This document shows, one piece after another, positions 52,465 to 60,667 of a DNA stretch of 64,000 nucleotides. Origin of the DNA: Phycisphaerales bacterium (lineage in GTDB: Bacteria; Planctomycetota; Phycisphaerae; Phycisphaerales; SM1A02); NCBI GenBank assembly GCA_029242715.1, contig JAQWTL010000019.1, positions 1 through 64,000 of the forward strand, read 5' to 3'. Made by a program: the position numbers and the translations under genes. The notes under the pieces were generated by a model. It saw only the letters and a list, made by a program, of their open reading frames with translations. It did not search any database and was not told the origin of the DNA. Position 1 is the stretch's first letter, and each line of letters starts with the position of its first letter.

Positions 52465-53202
52465 ATGGAGACACTGAGAATGACATGCAATTGTGAAGGT
52501 TCAGAGCATACGACATCCAGGCGTGCAGCCATGGGAGGTGCAATCGGTATGGGACTACTTGCTGGATTGCCCCTGGCCGCCATGGCCCAGTCTACAACAC
52601 AGGTTCGTAAGGATATTCCATCGCCTGACCAGGCAATCGATATGCTCATGGCCGGTAACAAACGATTCATTGATGGTGACATGCTTCCGCATGACCACAT
52701 CACTACGCGAGAGAAATTGGATGCGGGCCAGCAGCCGATTGCGGCAGTCATTCGATGTGCAGATTCTCGCTCAGCACCAGAAGTGATTTTCGATCAAGGC
52801 ATTGGTGATCTCTTTGTCTGTGCAGTTGCGGGTAATGTCCCAACAGATGAGTTGATCGCCAGTATTGAATATTCCGTTGCTGTCCTCAAGACTCCATTGA
52901 TTGTGGTCATGGGTCACAGTAAATGCGGTGCTGTTGATGAATCCTTGAAGAATTTCAATGACATTGAAGCATTGCCAGGCCGTCTTCCTTCGCTGATCTC
53001 GCAGATCCTTCCAGCGGCCATTCAGGCAGGTGGAAAGCCAGGCGATGAGGCACTCGTCAACGCCATTCGCTACAACGTTCAGAATGGCATGCGGCGGATG
53101 CCAACAGTTTCTTCGATTATCAGTGGAGCTGTGGAATCAGGAAGTGTCAAGATCGTTGGTGGTGTCTATGACATGCCTAGCGGTCGATTTGAAATGGTTT
53201 AG
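52465..53202 (+). CDS. Tat-exported beta-class carbonic anhydrase
   Basis: The ATG at 52465 follows GGAAGGGG and gives 245 residues. A twin-arginine leader (SRRAAMGGAIGMGLLAGLPLAAMA) precedes a beta carbonic anhydrase with the zinc ligands and catalytic dyad in VIRCADSRSAPE and VVMGHSKCGAVDE. It interconverts CO2 and bicarbonate, here outside the cytoplasm. That is sensible for bicarbonate supply or pH control at the envelope. A terminator hairpin follows 18 bases after the stop. Long flanks before the leader in frame are unlikely to be coding. Confidence 0.9.
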   Translation: METLRMTCNCEGSEHTTSRRAAMGGAIGMGLLAGLPLAAMAQSTTQVRKDIPSPDQAIDMLMAGNKRFIDGDMLPHDHITTREKLDAGQQPIAAVIRCADSRSAPEVIFDQGIGDLFVCAVAGNVPTDELIASIEYSVAVLKTPLIVVMGHSKCGAVDESLKNFNDIEALPGRLPSLISQILPAAIQAGGKPGDEALVNAIRYNVQNGMRRMPTVSSIISGAVESGSVKIVGGVYDMPSGRFEMV

Positions 53203-53219
53203 GGGTGATCATTGATATT

Positions 53220-53247
53220 GGCTCGTAAAGACCTTTAGGAGCCTTTT
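53220..53247 (+). terminator. intrinsic terminator of carbonic anhydrase gene
   Basis: GGCTC (53220-53224) pairs with GAGCC (53239-53243); within it TAAAG (53226-53230) pairs with CTTTA (53233-53237), with one G-G mismatch between the two stems. Four T residues follow. It begins 18 bases after the carbonic anhydrase stop. The AGGAG in its right arm also serves as the only ribosome site of the small frame at 53251. Confidence 0.7.
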
Positions 53248-53250
53248 ACC

Positions 53251-53442
53251 GTGAGTTATCTCTCCACGATTTGTTATTTGATTTCGTTATCTCTACCGGC
53301 CTGGGCGCATGCGCCCAGGCCGGTTCTTGATTCTTCTGACACACCTCCACGGGAAGCTCGGGTGGAGATTGTCGAGAAGGACGGCTATCGCGTCATCACG
53401 TCCAATGCTGTCCCGGGGCAAGCCACCCCGGCCAGGTCGTGA
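53251..53442 (+). pseudogene. small signal-peptide frame, possible remnant of a YHYH-type secreted protein gene
   Basis: A GTG opens 63 codons with a signal peptide (LSTICYLISLSLPAWAHA) and a short mature part ending VEIVEKDGYRVITSNAVPG. That stretch recalls the front of planctomycete YHYH-domain proteins (ITSNGIPDHATGQFPN type, from memory). The frame then breaks, while another frame goes on with SHPGQVVN, the next part of that pattern, and everything after about 53470 is missing. So it may be a truncated, frameshifted remnant. It may instead be a genuine small secreted peptide. A 30-base palindrome lies inside it. Confidence 0.35.
53295..53324. repeat. perfect 30-base palindrome
   Basis: The stretch begins ACCGGCCTGGGCGCA and its second half is the exact reverse complement, TGCGCCCAGGCCGGT. 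As RNA it can form a 13-base stem with a four-base loop. TTCTTGATTCTTC follows, a poor T-run. It lies within the small frame at 53251, where it codes for the signal peptide cleavage region. It could be a second terminator for the carbonic anhydrase transcript or a protein-binding site. Confidence 0.75.
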
Positions 53443-53471
53443 ACGTCCATCTCGATCGCGTCCTGTTCCGC

Positions 53472-54233
53472 CTAATCGATGATGATGCTGGAGCAGGTCA
53501 GGCCGCCTTCGGCCTTGGCAAGCTCTGAAGCCGGCACGGGATGAACATTGAATCCACGGGCTTCGATCCGCTTGCGTGTCTGGATGAACTCTTCCGGGAA
53601 CAGAACCGAGTCACCGAGCCTGATGGCATTACAGGCGAAAGGTTCATCTGGATGACATTCCAATGGCTCAAGTTCGTCAAAGTCTTCGATATCTACCCAG
53701 TTCCTGTTGAGCAGGAGCACGCCATCTCCCAGGTAGGTGCAGGCTGTCTTCAGGTGAAGTGCTTCGCCGTGTCGAATGGTTATGACGTCATATCCCAGTG
53801 GTTCGAGATGTGATCGCAGTTCCAGGATGCCTGCTTCATTCGTTCGTGAGGCACACCCGACATGAACCTGGTTTTCAATTCGAAGGACATCGCCTCCTTC
53901 GAGGTTCCCGTCATTCGTGAGCCTGACGACCGGGCGGAATTCCGCCAGGGCTTCACCGACCGTGTCCACTTCTCCTCGGCGGCTTGCCGCACCGGGATTC
54001 GTCAATATGGCGAGTTCGGGTACCACGACGGCCGTGTCCTCAACGAAGACGGCATCAGGTTGGTGATCCAGTTGGGGAAGTTGCTGGATCTCACATCCAA
54101 GGAGCCTCAGGGCGTCCACGTAGGTGGCATGCTGGGAACGGGCATGATCCAGATCGATCGTCTCTTGGTCCATGTGGGTCAATTCACAATTGTGGATGGA
54201 CTCACTGACGGTTCTGACGAAAGCAATAGGCAT
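53472..54233 (-). CDS. dimethylarginine dimethylaminohydrolase-like enzyme
   Basis: From the ATG at 54233 the protein has 253 residues and matches the DDAH branch of guanidino hydrolases. PDAVFVEDTAVV is near residue 65, LTNDGNLEGGDVLRI in the middle, then the catalytic histidine in ALHLKTACTYLGDGVLL, and the nucleophilic cysteine in AEGGLTCSSIIID at the very end. The family splits methylarginines to citrulline and methylamines, and the same fold includes arginine deiminases. It is the second guanidine-modifying enzyme in the window. No signal peptide, so cytoplasmic. Confidence 0.87.
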   Translation of the reverse strand: MPIAFVRTVSESIHNCELTHMDQETIDLDHARSQHATYVDALRLLGCEIQQLPQLDHQPDAVFVEDTAVVVPELAILTNPGAASRRGEVDTVGEALAEFRPVVRLTNDGNLEGGDVLRIENQVHVGCASRTNEAGILELRSHLEPLGYDVITIRHGEALHLKTACTYLGDGVLLLNRNWVDIEDFDELEPLECHPDEPFACNAIRLGDSVLFPEEFIQTRKRIEARGFNVHPVPASELAKAEGGLTCSSIIID

Positions 54234-54391
54234 GGCGGTTTCCAGAAAGTGATCGCGGGCCATGCATGGTAATACGGATCCTAAGGGGCCGCTTTCAAGA
54301 GGGAGATATGTCAATAACTCCGGATCTTTACGTGCTTCAGATGTGTATCACCTGACTGCGAGGAAGGCCTGGGGGGCGTTCTCGTTGTCAT

Positions 54392-54934
54392 TCAGTTCTC
54401 GCCATCCTCGATCGTAATCCAGCCAGTCGAGGCGCTGATTCTTACGGTGGTCGCATGCGACTCGTTGCGTAGTTTCAACAACCTTGGGGGGCCGGGGATC
54501 TCCAGGCCACCAAGGGCATCAAATACCAGGAGGTCCTGCGACAGTCCTGTGGATTCCAACTGGACTCCTTGAGCAACCTGCCCACGTCCGTTGCCCAGTC
54601 TGAGGGAGATCGGTGAGCCATTGATTTCATCGAGCAGGGGAGTGTCGGGTGAATCGGCATCAACCAACTGCCATCCGCCGCCATCCGAATCAAATCGAAC
54701 AGCAATCCGCTGATCAGGATGCGCAAGTGCCATCACTTGAGCACGCTCGATATCTGAACGAAGTATCACGGCGGCAGCATGAACTGAACCAGGTTGACCA
54801 TTTCGAATCATCGGCACTGCAAAGAGCGCCATGAGTCCGATCAACATCACAACCATCACCATCTCCACCATTGTGAAGGCGGTTCTCGAACGGCATCGGA
54901 GGCAATGAAACGCAGATTTGCGTGAGGATCTCAT
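54392..54934 (-). CDS. type II/IV pseudopilin, GspH/FimT-like
   Basis: The 180-residue protein has a prepilin leader, RTAFTMVEMVMVVMLIGLMA, in which the glutamate at +5 is kept but the usual Gly before Phe is Ala. A globular beta domain follows (RIAVRFDSDGGGWQLVDAD). It is the last of four overlapping or near-adjacent pseudopilin genes; its start overlaps the previous stop. The GspH/FimT assignment rests on order and size. Such minor pilins cap a secretion pseudopilus or pilus. Confidence 0.75.
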   Translation of the reverse strand: MRSSRKSAFHCLRCRSRTAFTMVEMVMVVMLIGLMALFAVPMIRNGQPGSVHAAAVILRSDIERAQVMALAHPDQRIAVRFDSDGGGWQLVDADSPDTPLLDEINGSPISLRLGNGRGQVAQGVQLESTGLSQDLLVFDALGGLEIPGPPRLLKLRNESHATTVRISASTGWITIEDGEN

Positions 54935-56535
54935 TGGGAGGCCTCCGCTTGCAGCAACTTGATTGATTCTTCCCAGTGTCCTGTGTCACCACCATGTATG
55001 AGCAGTTGGACATCGACCGGGATCTCTCGATCACTGGGGTTGTTCGACCAGGCCCCATCGGCAGCAAGACCATAACGGGATGTTGATGCTCCAGATTCCT
55101 GATCGGATTCGCTTGTATCAAGGAAGCCCAACTCCTCAGCCCACTGCTTGAATCGCTGGGCCAGTTTGCGGTTGATGCGACCACGAATGCCTTCGTTTTC
55201 GGCAGCTAGCTTTGTTGCGCTGGTGCCACTGTCAAGCCCATGGTCATACAGCACCATGGCATTGTGTCGCGTCCGCAGGAAATCAACAGCAAGACGTCCC
55301 GCCAACTTGGATTCGTCACGAATTTCGAGCTGGGCATCTGGAGCCTCAATGACAGCCTTGACCAGGCTTGAGCCGCTGATCAGCCATGGGGGAGCATCGG
55401 AGGCATTGCCTGCAGAGGTGATATGGAAGCGTGAGGCGTCATACCACCTGGGGCTTTCGCCATGGTCGATTTCATTGCCACCATCATCACCCAGATAGGC
55501 ATCTCGAAGGGTGACCTCGCCACCGCAGACCAGATTCAGAGTTGCACCAGGTGCCAATGTGATACTGGCATTCTCAATCACGAAGGAATCCCGGATGGTC
55601 ATGGTCGTTTCGCCAGTAACCCGGAGTGTTGTTCCGCTATCCAATTCGAATGAATCCAGAACGATATTCGAGCTTTCTGGCAGATCCACGGTTGTGCCCG
55701 AGCCCAGCCGCAGCGTCGAGGGATGTTCTTCCCAGTCATCATGACGCGGATTGAACCATCCTTCTCCATCAGCATTTCCAGTCGTTGCTGGTAGGAACTG
55801 GGCAGTTGCCTTCGGCCCGAAGACGTCGATGGCGGGTCGACTACGGATCCGCATGTCAGTTTCGTTGCGCAACAACGAATGTGACGCTGTCTCGTCATGG
55901 ACCAGTGTCCAGTCCACAGCAGTGACACGAGGTCCAATATCGATGCTTCTTGGCGACATGGCGTCTGTTCCGATGAACACACGGCGGCCAAGTGATGTCA
56001 TGGGGGCCGCTTCCCAGCGGCCAACGGTTGATTTGCCCTGTAGCCGCATTCCACTGTGCACCCAGACGGCGAATCCGCTCAAATCGTCACTGTCAGCATC
56101 GCCCACATTGGTAACCGAGGCAATGGCTTCTACCTGTTGGACAAGGTTCTCGACTCTTGCAGTCACGAGTACACGAATGGTGTCGGCGCCTTCTACAGGT
56201 GGCAGATCAGTAGCGACATCCAGTATTTCGACATCAACGGACCCCTGTCCGATCTGGTGGTTCGAGAGCAGGAACCCTTGATCATGTGTTGTTCGCCAGG
56301 GTGTATTGGTCTGCATGATGGCGATGGCCAGTTCCAGGCCACTGGATGCTACGGCTCGAGCCTGTGCAGTTCTCGCGACATTGCGGCTCACTGGTACAGC
56401 GTTATCCTGGCTGGCCAACCAGCCAAGAGTGAGCGTCGTTGCAGTTCCCATCGTGACCAGGACAAGTAGCAACGCGACACCACGTCGAGGCGTCCGTGCA
56501 CTGGATGGCCGAAGGATGAAAGTGGGGTCAGGCAA
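54931..56535 (-). CDS. PilX/GspK-like pseudopilin with beta-helix-like body
   Basis: The TTG start is supported by GAGGAG eight bases upstream; the protein has 534 residues. An N-terminal leader with a hydrophobic helix (RRGVALLLVLVTMGTATTLT) is typical of the PilX/GspK type, which lacks the +5 glutamate. The body is long; a run of short strands near residues 280-350 (SNIVLDSFELDSGTTLRV, ENASITLAPGATLNLVCGG) looks like a right-handed beta-helix. It is far longer than most GspK proteins (about 330). Its stop overlaps the next pseudopilin start. Function in pilus tip assembly is inferred from context. Confidence 0.7.
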   Translation of the reverse strand: MPDPTFILRPSSARTPRRGVALLLVLVTMGTATTLTLGWLASQDNAVPVSRNVARTAQARAVASSGLELAIAIMQTNTPWRTTHDQGFLLSNHQIGQGSVDVEILDVATDLPPVEGADTIRVLVTARVENLVQQVEAIASVTNVGDADSDDLSGFAVWVHSGMRLQGKSTVGRWEAAPMTSLGRRVFIGTDAMSPRSIDIGPRVTAVDWTLVHDETASHSLLRNETDMRIRSRPAIDVFGPKATAQFLPATTGNADGEGWFNPRHDDWEEHPSTLRLGSGTTVDLPESSNIVLDSFELDSGTTLRVTGETTMTIRDSFVIENASITLAPGATLNLVCGGEVTLRDAYLGDDGGNEIDHGESPRWYDASRFHITSAGNASDAPPWLISGSSLVKAVIEAPDAQLEIRDESKLAGRLAVDFLRTRHNAMVLYDHGLDSGTSATKLAAENEGIRGRINRKLAQRFKQWAEELGFLDTSESDQESGASTSRYGLAADGAWSNNPSDREIPVDVQLLIHGGDTGHWEESIKLLQAEASQ

Positions 56536-56538
56536 GGA

Positions 56539-57183
56539 TCAGTTCTCCTCGTCTGGTTTTTGATGGACTCTGATTGATTCTGCTGCAAACGTCTTTTCAG
56601 TGGCCTCATCTACGGAAAGAATCATGGCAGCTTCTACCAGCGTGACATCAAGATCATTGCTGGTATTGCCGGACAATTCGAGGTCGTTGACACCTTCAAT
56701 CAGAGGCAGCTTGCAGATGAGCCCTCGATTACTGAAGGATGAGAGGACCGATTTCCAGTCCGTGGAACTGGCGTCCGTGTATTCGGTGTCCGCCAGGAGC
56801 CGTGCAGGTTCTGACCAGTCATTTGGAAAGCAGATGAAATGCACATCCATGATCCCCGTATCTGAATCAAGTTTGATCCATCGGACTTCACTGGCATGCA
56901 CGCTGCCACCGTCCCGACTGTCTTCCAGCCAGAGGGTGATTTCATCATCTTCAAGATCAAGAACGCAGTGTGCTCTTGCGATGTAGGAAGACAGTCTTGA
57001 TTGTGCCAGACCTGCCCGGATCAGACTGCTGCGAGTGTCCTGGCTGGCAGTGACTTCATCAGTAACGGCCGCCATCATGGTGGTAAGGGAGGCTCCGACC
57101 ATGGCAGTGATCGTCATTGCCAGGACAGTTTCAATCAAAGTCATGCCGCGTGCATGTCTGGATCGCTGCTCAGTTGACTTCAT
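56539..57183 (-). CDS. pseudopilin, GspJ/PulJ-like
   Basis: The 214-residue protein has a prepilin leader HARGMTLIETVLAMTITAMV with Gly at -1 and Glu at +5. A soluble domain follows (SSYIARAHCVLDLEDDEIT, VRWIKLDSDTGIMDVHFI). It overlaps the preceding pseudopilin stop by four bases and is followed three bases later by the PilX/GspK-like gene. Size and order fit GspJ in a minor-pilin set I-J-K-H. Confidence 0.75.
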   Translation of the reverse strand: MKSTEQRSRHARGMTLIETVLAMTITAMVGASLTTMMAAVTDEVTASQDTRSSLIRAGLAQSRLSSYIARAHCVLDLEDDEITLWLEDSRDGGSVHASEVRWIKLDSDTGIMDVHFICFPNDWSEPARLLADTEYTDASSTDWKSVLSSFSNRGLICKLPLIEGVNDLELSGNTSNDLDVTLVEAAMILSVDEATEKTFAAESIRVHQKPDEEN

Positions 57184-57677
57184 CGTGACTGTGGCTCCGG
57201 CAAGAATCGAATGACTTCAGCAATCGTGTCGCCCATGGCATCACGTGCTGTTACGCGAACATTCCGGCCGTCAATACGAACGGCGAGAGTTGGAATGTCA
57301 TGGCGGGCTTCAACGAGTTCGACGCTCAGGCTCAACTGCTGGTAGGCATCTGGAAGAAGTACTCCCGACCCTGCTTCGATCAATCCCGGCTCTTCGATGT
57401 AGCCTTCCCAGCCGGGAAGTTGATCCCAGCCATCAGTGGTGTGGGCGATCGCCGTGACGCGAGCCATCAGCATTTCAACGGCCAGCCCGGCTGACATCGA
57501 CTGGCGGGCCAGATTGGCATGCTGCCGCCCAGAGGCCAATGCAGACATCACTGCAGTGACTGTGGCGACAAGCAGACCAATGGCAATCAGGGACTCGAAG
57601 AGGGTGAGACCTCTTCGACCCTGCCGCTTGGGGCCTGCTGGGCTGTGGATGGCATGCTGGGTGGATATCCGGATCAC
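57180..57677 (-). CDS. pseudopilin, GspI/PilV-like
   Basis: A GTG at 57677, with GGGAG six bases upstream, starts 165 residues; a GTG ten codons earlier is possible but lacks that site. The leader RRGLTLFESLIAIGLLVATV has Gly before the cut and Glu at +5. The soluble part has TLAVRIDGRNVRVTARDAMG. It is the first gene of the four-gene pseudopilin operon and diverges from the LptF-like gene. No secretin, ATPase or prepilin peptidase gene is nearby. Confidence 0.72.
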   Translation of the reverse strand: MIRISTQHAIHSPAGPKRQGRRGLTLFESLIAIGLLVATVTAVMSALASGRQHANLARQSMSAGLAVEMLMARVTAIAHTTDGWDQLPGWEGYIEEPGLIEAGSGVLLPDAYQQLSLSVELVEARHDIPTLAVRIDGRNVRVTARDAMGDTIAEVIRFLPEPQSR

Positions 57678-57897
57678 ATCTGGCTCCCTGGGACCGGCTG
57701 GATGCACGATCCCCTGCGTACTTTTCGGTCAGCGAAGGCCTTGCCTGAAAGGGCTGCTGGCGATTGATAGGTCGGAATCTCCTGGTGGTGGTCGGACAAC
57801 CAGACCAGCCCTCATGATCCGAACCAAGCGGCTTCAGGCAGCCTCTGGAGGCTTTGAAGGGCCTGGGGGAAGCTTGGCTGGATCTTCAGGGGGTCAA

Positions 57898-57913
57898 AGG
57901 GCGATAATGCCCT
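57898..57913 (+). promoter_or_regulatory. hairpin overlapping the ribosome site of the first Lpt permease gene
   Basis: AGGGC (57898-57902) pairs with GCCCT (57909-57913) around GATAAT, one base before the ATG at 57915. The left arm contains the AAAGGGCG that would bind the ribosome, so folding would hide it. This could tune translation; it may also be chance, since the stem is only five bases. Confidence 0.3.
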
Positions 57914-57914
57914 G

Positions 57915-59537
57915 ATGCCGTGGCGGCTCTACCGTTACATCCTCGGTGAATTGCTTCGGCAAGTGGTGCTGACCACGGCCATCCTTGTCACCATCATTGC
58001 CTTTGGAGCAGTCATCAAACCCCTGGCGGGGGACAGCATCCTGACGACTGCTCAGGTGCTGAAGTACGTGACTCTGGCCATGATCCCGATGCTTCAGTAC
58101 GCCCTGCCCTTTGCGGCTGGCTTTGCCGCCACACTGACATTGCATCGACTGGCTACGGAGAACGAGATTATCTCGATGGCAACCAGTGGAATGAGTTACC
58201 GGGCGATCTTTGCCCCCGTCCTTGGCCTGGGCATCATTCTGCTGATCATCATGGTGATTCTGACACAGGCCATCATTCCACGTTTCTTCGGCCTCATGTC
58301 AGTAACCCTCACAGGTGATGTGAAGCAGTTGATCTCTACCTCCATCGAGCGAGGGGTCCCCTTTGAATTCAGCGAACTGCAGATCTATGCAGAGGAATTC
58401 GAGTCGATACAGGATCCAGATACCGATGCGGATGAGAGGATCCTGCTCCGTCGGGTAGTTGCTTCGCAGCTTGATGAGAATGGGGTTCCTGAAAGTGATG
58501 TGACAGCGGCTGGCGCTGTGATCGACATCTACAACCTTGAACAGGTCTCGTTGATCAAACTGGCAATGTCTGACACGGTGTCATGGGATGCCTCATCGAA
58601 TAGTCTTCGTGGTTCTCCACGAATTGAGCCAACGCATGCAATCCCGGTCCCTCGGCCTGATCGCAGTGATCCGGAGCATCTCACCAGGTGGCAGCTATCG
58701 GATGCCAGAGCACACCCTGAGCGTTCCCTTTATGTCCAGGAAGTCGGGCTCCTTCTGGCCAAGACACTGAACGATCACCTGGTTTCAGAAGGACTCAATG
58801 AACAGCTTCAAAATCATGGCAAACTGGCGATTCCCAAAGTCGGCCCAACCAAGCGCATCTACGAGATTGAGGCCGATGTTGTCCAGGATGGCGTACTGCT
58901 CAATACAAACGGGGATTCGATTGTCATCACCGAGTTGATCGAGGATGTCCCAAGCCGGAAATTCACGGCAGACCGAGCCATGCTGGCTCGCCAGCGAATC
59001 CTTGGTCCATCAGGTGAGCGGTTCGCCTTGCAGTTATATGGCCTGGATGTGGAATCACTCGATGCACCGCTTCGTCCGAACAGGAGGGAGAAGCTGATCA
59101 TCACCGGCCTTGATGCGGCAGGGGATACGGCCCAGTATCCGATCAATACTCCATTGAGTGACATATTCGAGGCCGCCGAACCGATCCGAGCCGAATCTCC
59201 AGCCGTTGAGCATGCGATTCGATTCGTCAATCTTCGAATAGACAGCCTCATGGGTCGCATCGATGCCCAGGTCGTCAGACGCAGCACGTTGTCTTTCACA
59301 GCTTGTCTGTTGCTACTGCTTGGAGCAGTCCTGGCGGTCCAGATGCGAAGCATGCCACCCTTGGGTGTTTATATCTGGGCCTTTCTTCCGGCACTGCTGG
59401 ACTTGATTCTCATTGCCAGCGGGACCGGGATGATCCGGAACGGCGATCTCATGACCGGAACCATCGTCGCCTGGTCAGGGAATGCCATCCTGGCATTATT
59501 GATCCTCTTTGTGTTTCAGAGAGTCAGCAGGAACTGA
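57915..59537 (+). CDS. LptF/LptG family permease (first copy)
   Basis: The 540-residue protein has the YjgP/YjgQ layout: three N-terminal helices (YILGELLRQVVLTTAILV at the start, MIPMLQYALPFAAGFAATL next), a long periplasmic beta-jellyroll middle, and three C-terminal helices (LSFTACLLLLLGAVLAVQM). E. coli LptF is about 366 residues; the extra length is in the middle domain. With LptB and LptC such proteins pull lipopolysaccharide out of the inner membrane. The next gene, a second copy, starts three bases after its stop. No LptB or LptC gene is seen. Confidence 0.87.
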   Translation: MPWRLYRYILGELLRQVVLTTAILVTIIAFGAVIKPLAGDSILTTAQVLKYVTLAMIPMLQYALPFAAGFAATLTLHRLATENEIISMATSGMSYRAIFAPVLGLGIILLIIMVILTQAIIPRFFGLMSVTLTGDVKQLISTSIERGVPFEFSELQIYAEEFESIQDPDTDADERILLRRVVASQLDENGVPESDVTAAGAVIDIYNLEQVSLIKLAMSDTVSWDASSNSLRGSPRIEPTHAIPVPRPDRSDPEHLTRWQLSDARAHPERSLYVQEVGLLLAKTLNDHLVSEGLNEQLQNHGKLAIPKVGPTKRIYEIEADVVQDGVLLNTNGDSIVITELIEDVPSRKFTADRAMLARQRILGPSGERFALQLYGLDVESLDAPLRPNRREKLIITGLDAAGDTAQYPINTPLSDIFEAAEPIRAESPAVEHAIRFVNLRIDSLMGRIDAQVVRRSTLSFTACLLLLLGAVLAVQMRSMPPLGVYIWAFLPALLDLILIASGTGMIRNGDLMTGTIVAWSGNAILALLILFVFQRVSRN

Positions 59538-59540
59538 TTG

Positions 59541-60665
59541 ATGACCAAGATCGATCGTCATGTCGGCCTCCGAATGCTCGCGAATTTCGTGTTGCTGTTC
59601 ATTCTGCTCTATCTCTTTGCAGCGGTCATTGACATCATCCTGAACCTCGAGGTCTTCTCGACGATCGCGGATAAATCACTTCCCGAGGAAGCGGGCACGA
59701 TCAGGCGAATCCTTGCTGCGGCCGGTATTGCATTGGGTTATCACCTGCCTCAGGTTTTTCAGTTCTATGCATGGTTGTGGGGTCTTCTGGCCATTGGGGC
59801 GATGGCATTCACGGTCTCGCAGATGAGCAGGCATCGTGAACTTGTAGCGCTCCTTGCCAGTGGTTGGAACCTGCAGAGGGTCGCACTTCCTCTGATCATT
59901 GTGACAGCCGGTCTTGGAGGCCTCCAGGTAATCAACCAGGAGCTCATCCTGCCCCAACTTGCCCCATTACTTCTTCGCAACCACGTGCAGGCAGGCCAGC
60001 CGGGCCTTCGATCATTTCCGGTACCAATTACCGTCGATTCCAATCGAAGGCTTCTGCAGGCCGGTGCGTTTCAACCGGACTCGGGGCAATTGACCCAGCC
60101 GAATTTCATCGAACGAAGCTCTGCGGGATTGGCTGTTCGACGAGTCCGGGCAGATTCGGCAACCTGGGATCCTGTACGAGAAGGTTGGATTCTCGAAAAC
60201 GGAATATCCACGACTCTCGAGCGAGATGATGGCGAGGTTGCCCGAGCTGGCAGACCTACTGAGGAAACCTTCGTGGAAACGGATCTGTCGCCACGGATAC
60301 TGCTGATGCGACGGCACGGCGCACTGGCTGGCATGTTGTCGACTCTGCAGATTCTGGATTTGCTTGATGGGCCTGAGACGAGGGAATCTTCTGCATTACG
60401 ACGCAGCCTCTGGAGTCGTTACGTGGCCATCATCGTGAACATTCTCATTCTGCTGGTGGCTTTGCCGTTCTTCCTCGATCGACTTCCTGTAGGCCTTGTC
60501 CAGCGAACAGTGTCTTGTGCTGCAGTGGTGTTGCCGTTGTATGTCATAGTTGCGGCAACAATGCTTGTACCGCTTCCAGGGATTTCACCATTGCTCGGCG
60601 TCTTCCTGCCACTTGTTCTGCTGCTGCCTCTGGGGATGGCACGCTATGGATGGCTCAGAACCTGA
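59541..60665 (+). CDS. LptF/LptG family permease (second copy)
   Basis: The 374-residue protein has the same six-helix layout as its neighbour (FVLLFILLYLFAAVIDIILN early, AWLWGLLAIGAMAFTVSQMS, then a periplasmic middle and a late YVAIIVNILILLVALPFFLD). The ATG is three bases after the previous stop. The two should form the LptFG heterodimer of the lipopolysaccharide exporter, which indicates an outer membrane with LPS-like lipid. Which is F and which is G is not decided. It converges with the ABC permease gene, two bases apart. Confidence 0.88.
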   Translation: MTKIDRHVGLRMLANFVLLFILLYLFAAVIDIILNLEVFSTIADKSLPEEAGTIRRILAAAGIALGYHLPQVFQFYAWLWGLLAIGAMAFTVSQMSRHRELVALLASGWNLQRVALPLIIVTAGLGGLQVINQELILPQLAPLLLRNHVQAGQPGLRSFPVPITVDSNRRLLQAGAFQPDSGQLTQPNFIERSSAGLAVRRVRADSATWDPVREGWILENGISTTLERDDGEVARAGRPTEETFVETDLSPRILLMRRHGALAGMLSTLQILDLLDGPETRESSALRRSLWSRYVAIIVNILILLVALPFFLDRLPVGLVQRTVSCAAVVLPLYVIVAATMLVPLPGISPLLGVFLPLVLLLPLGMARYGWLRT

Positions 60666-60667
60666 TG

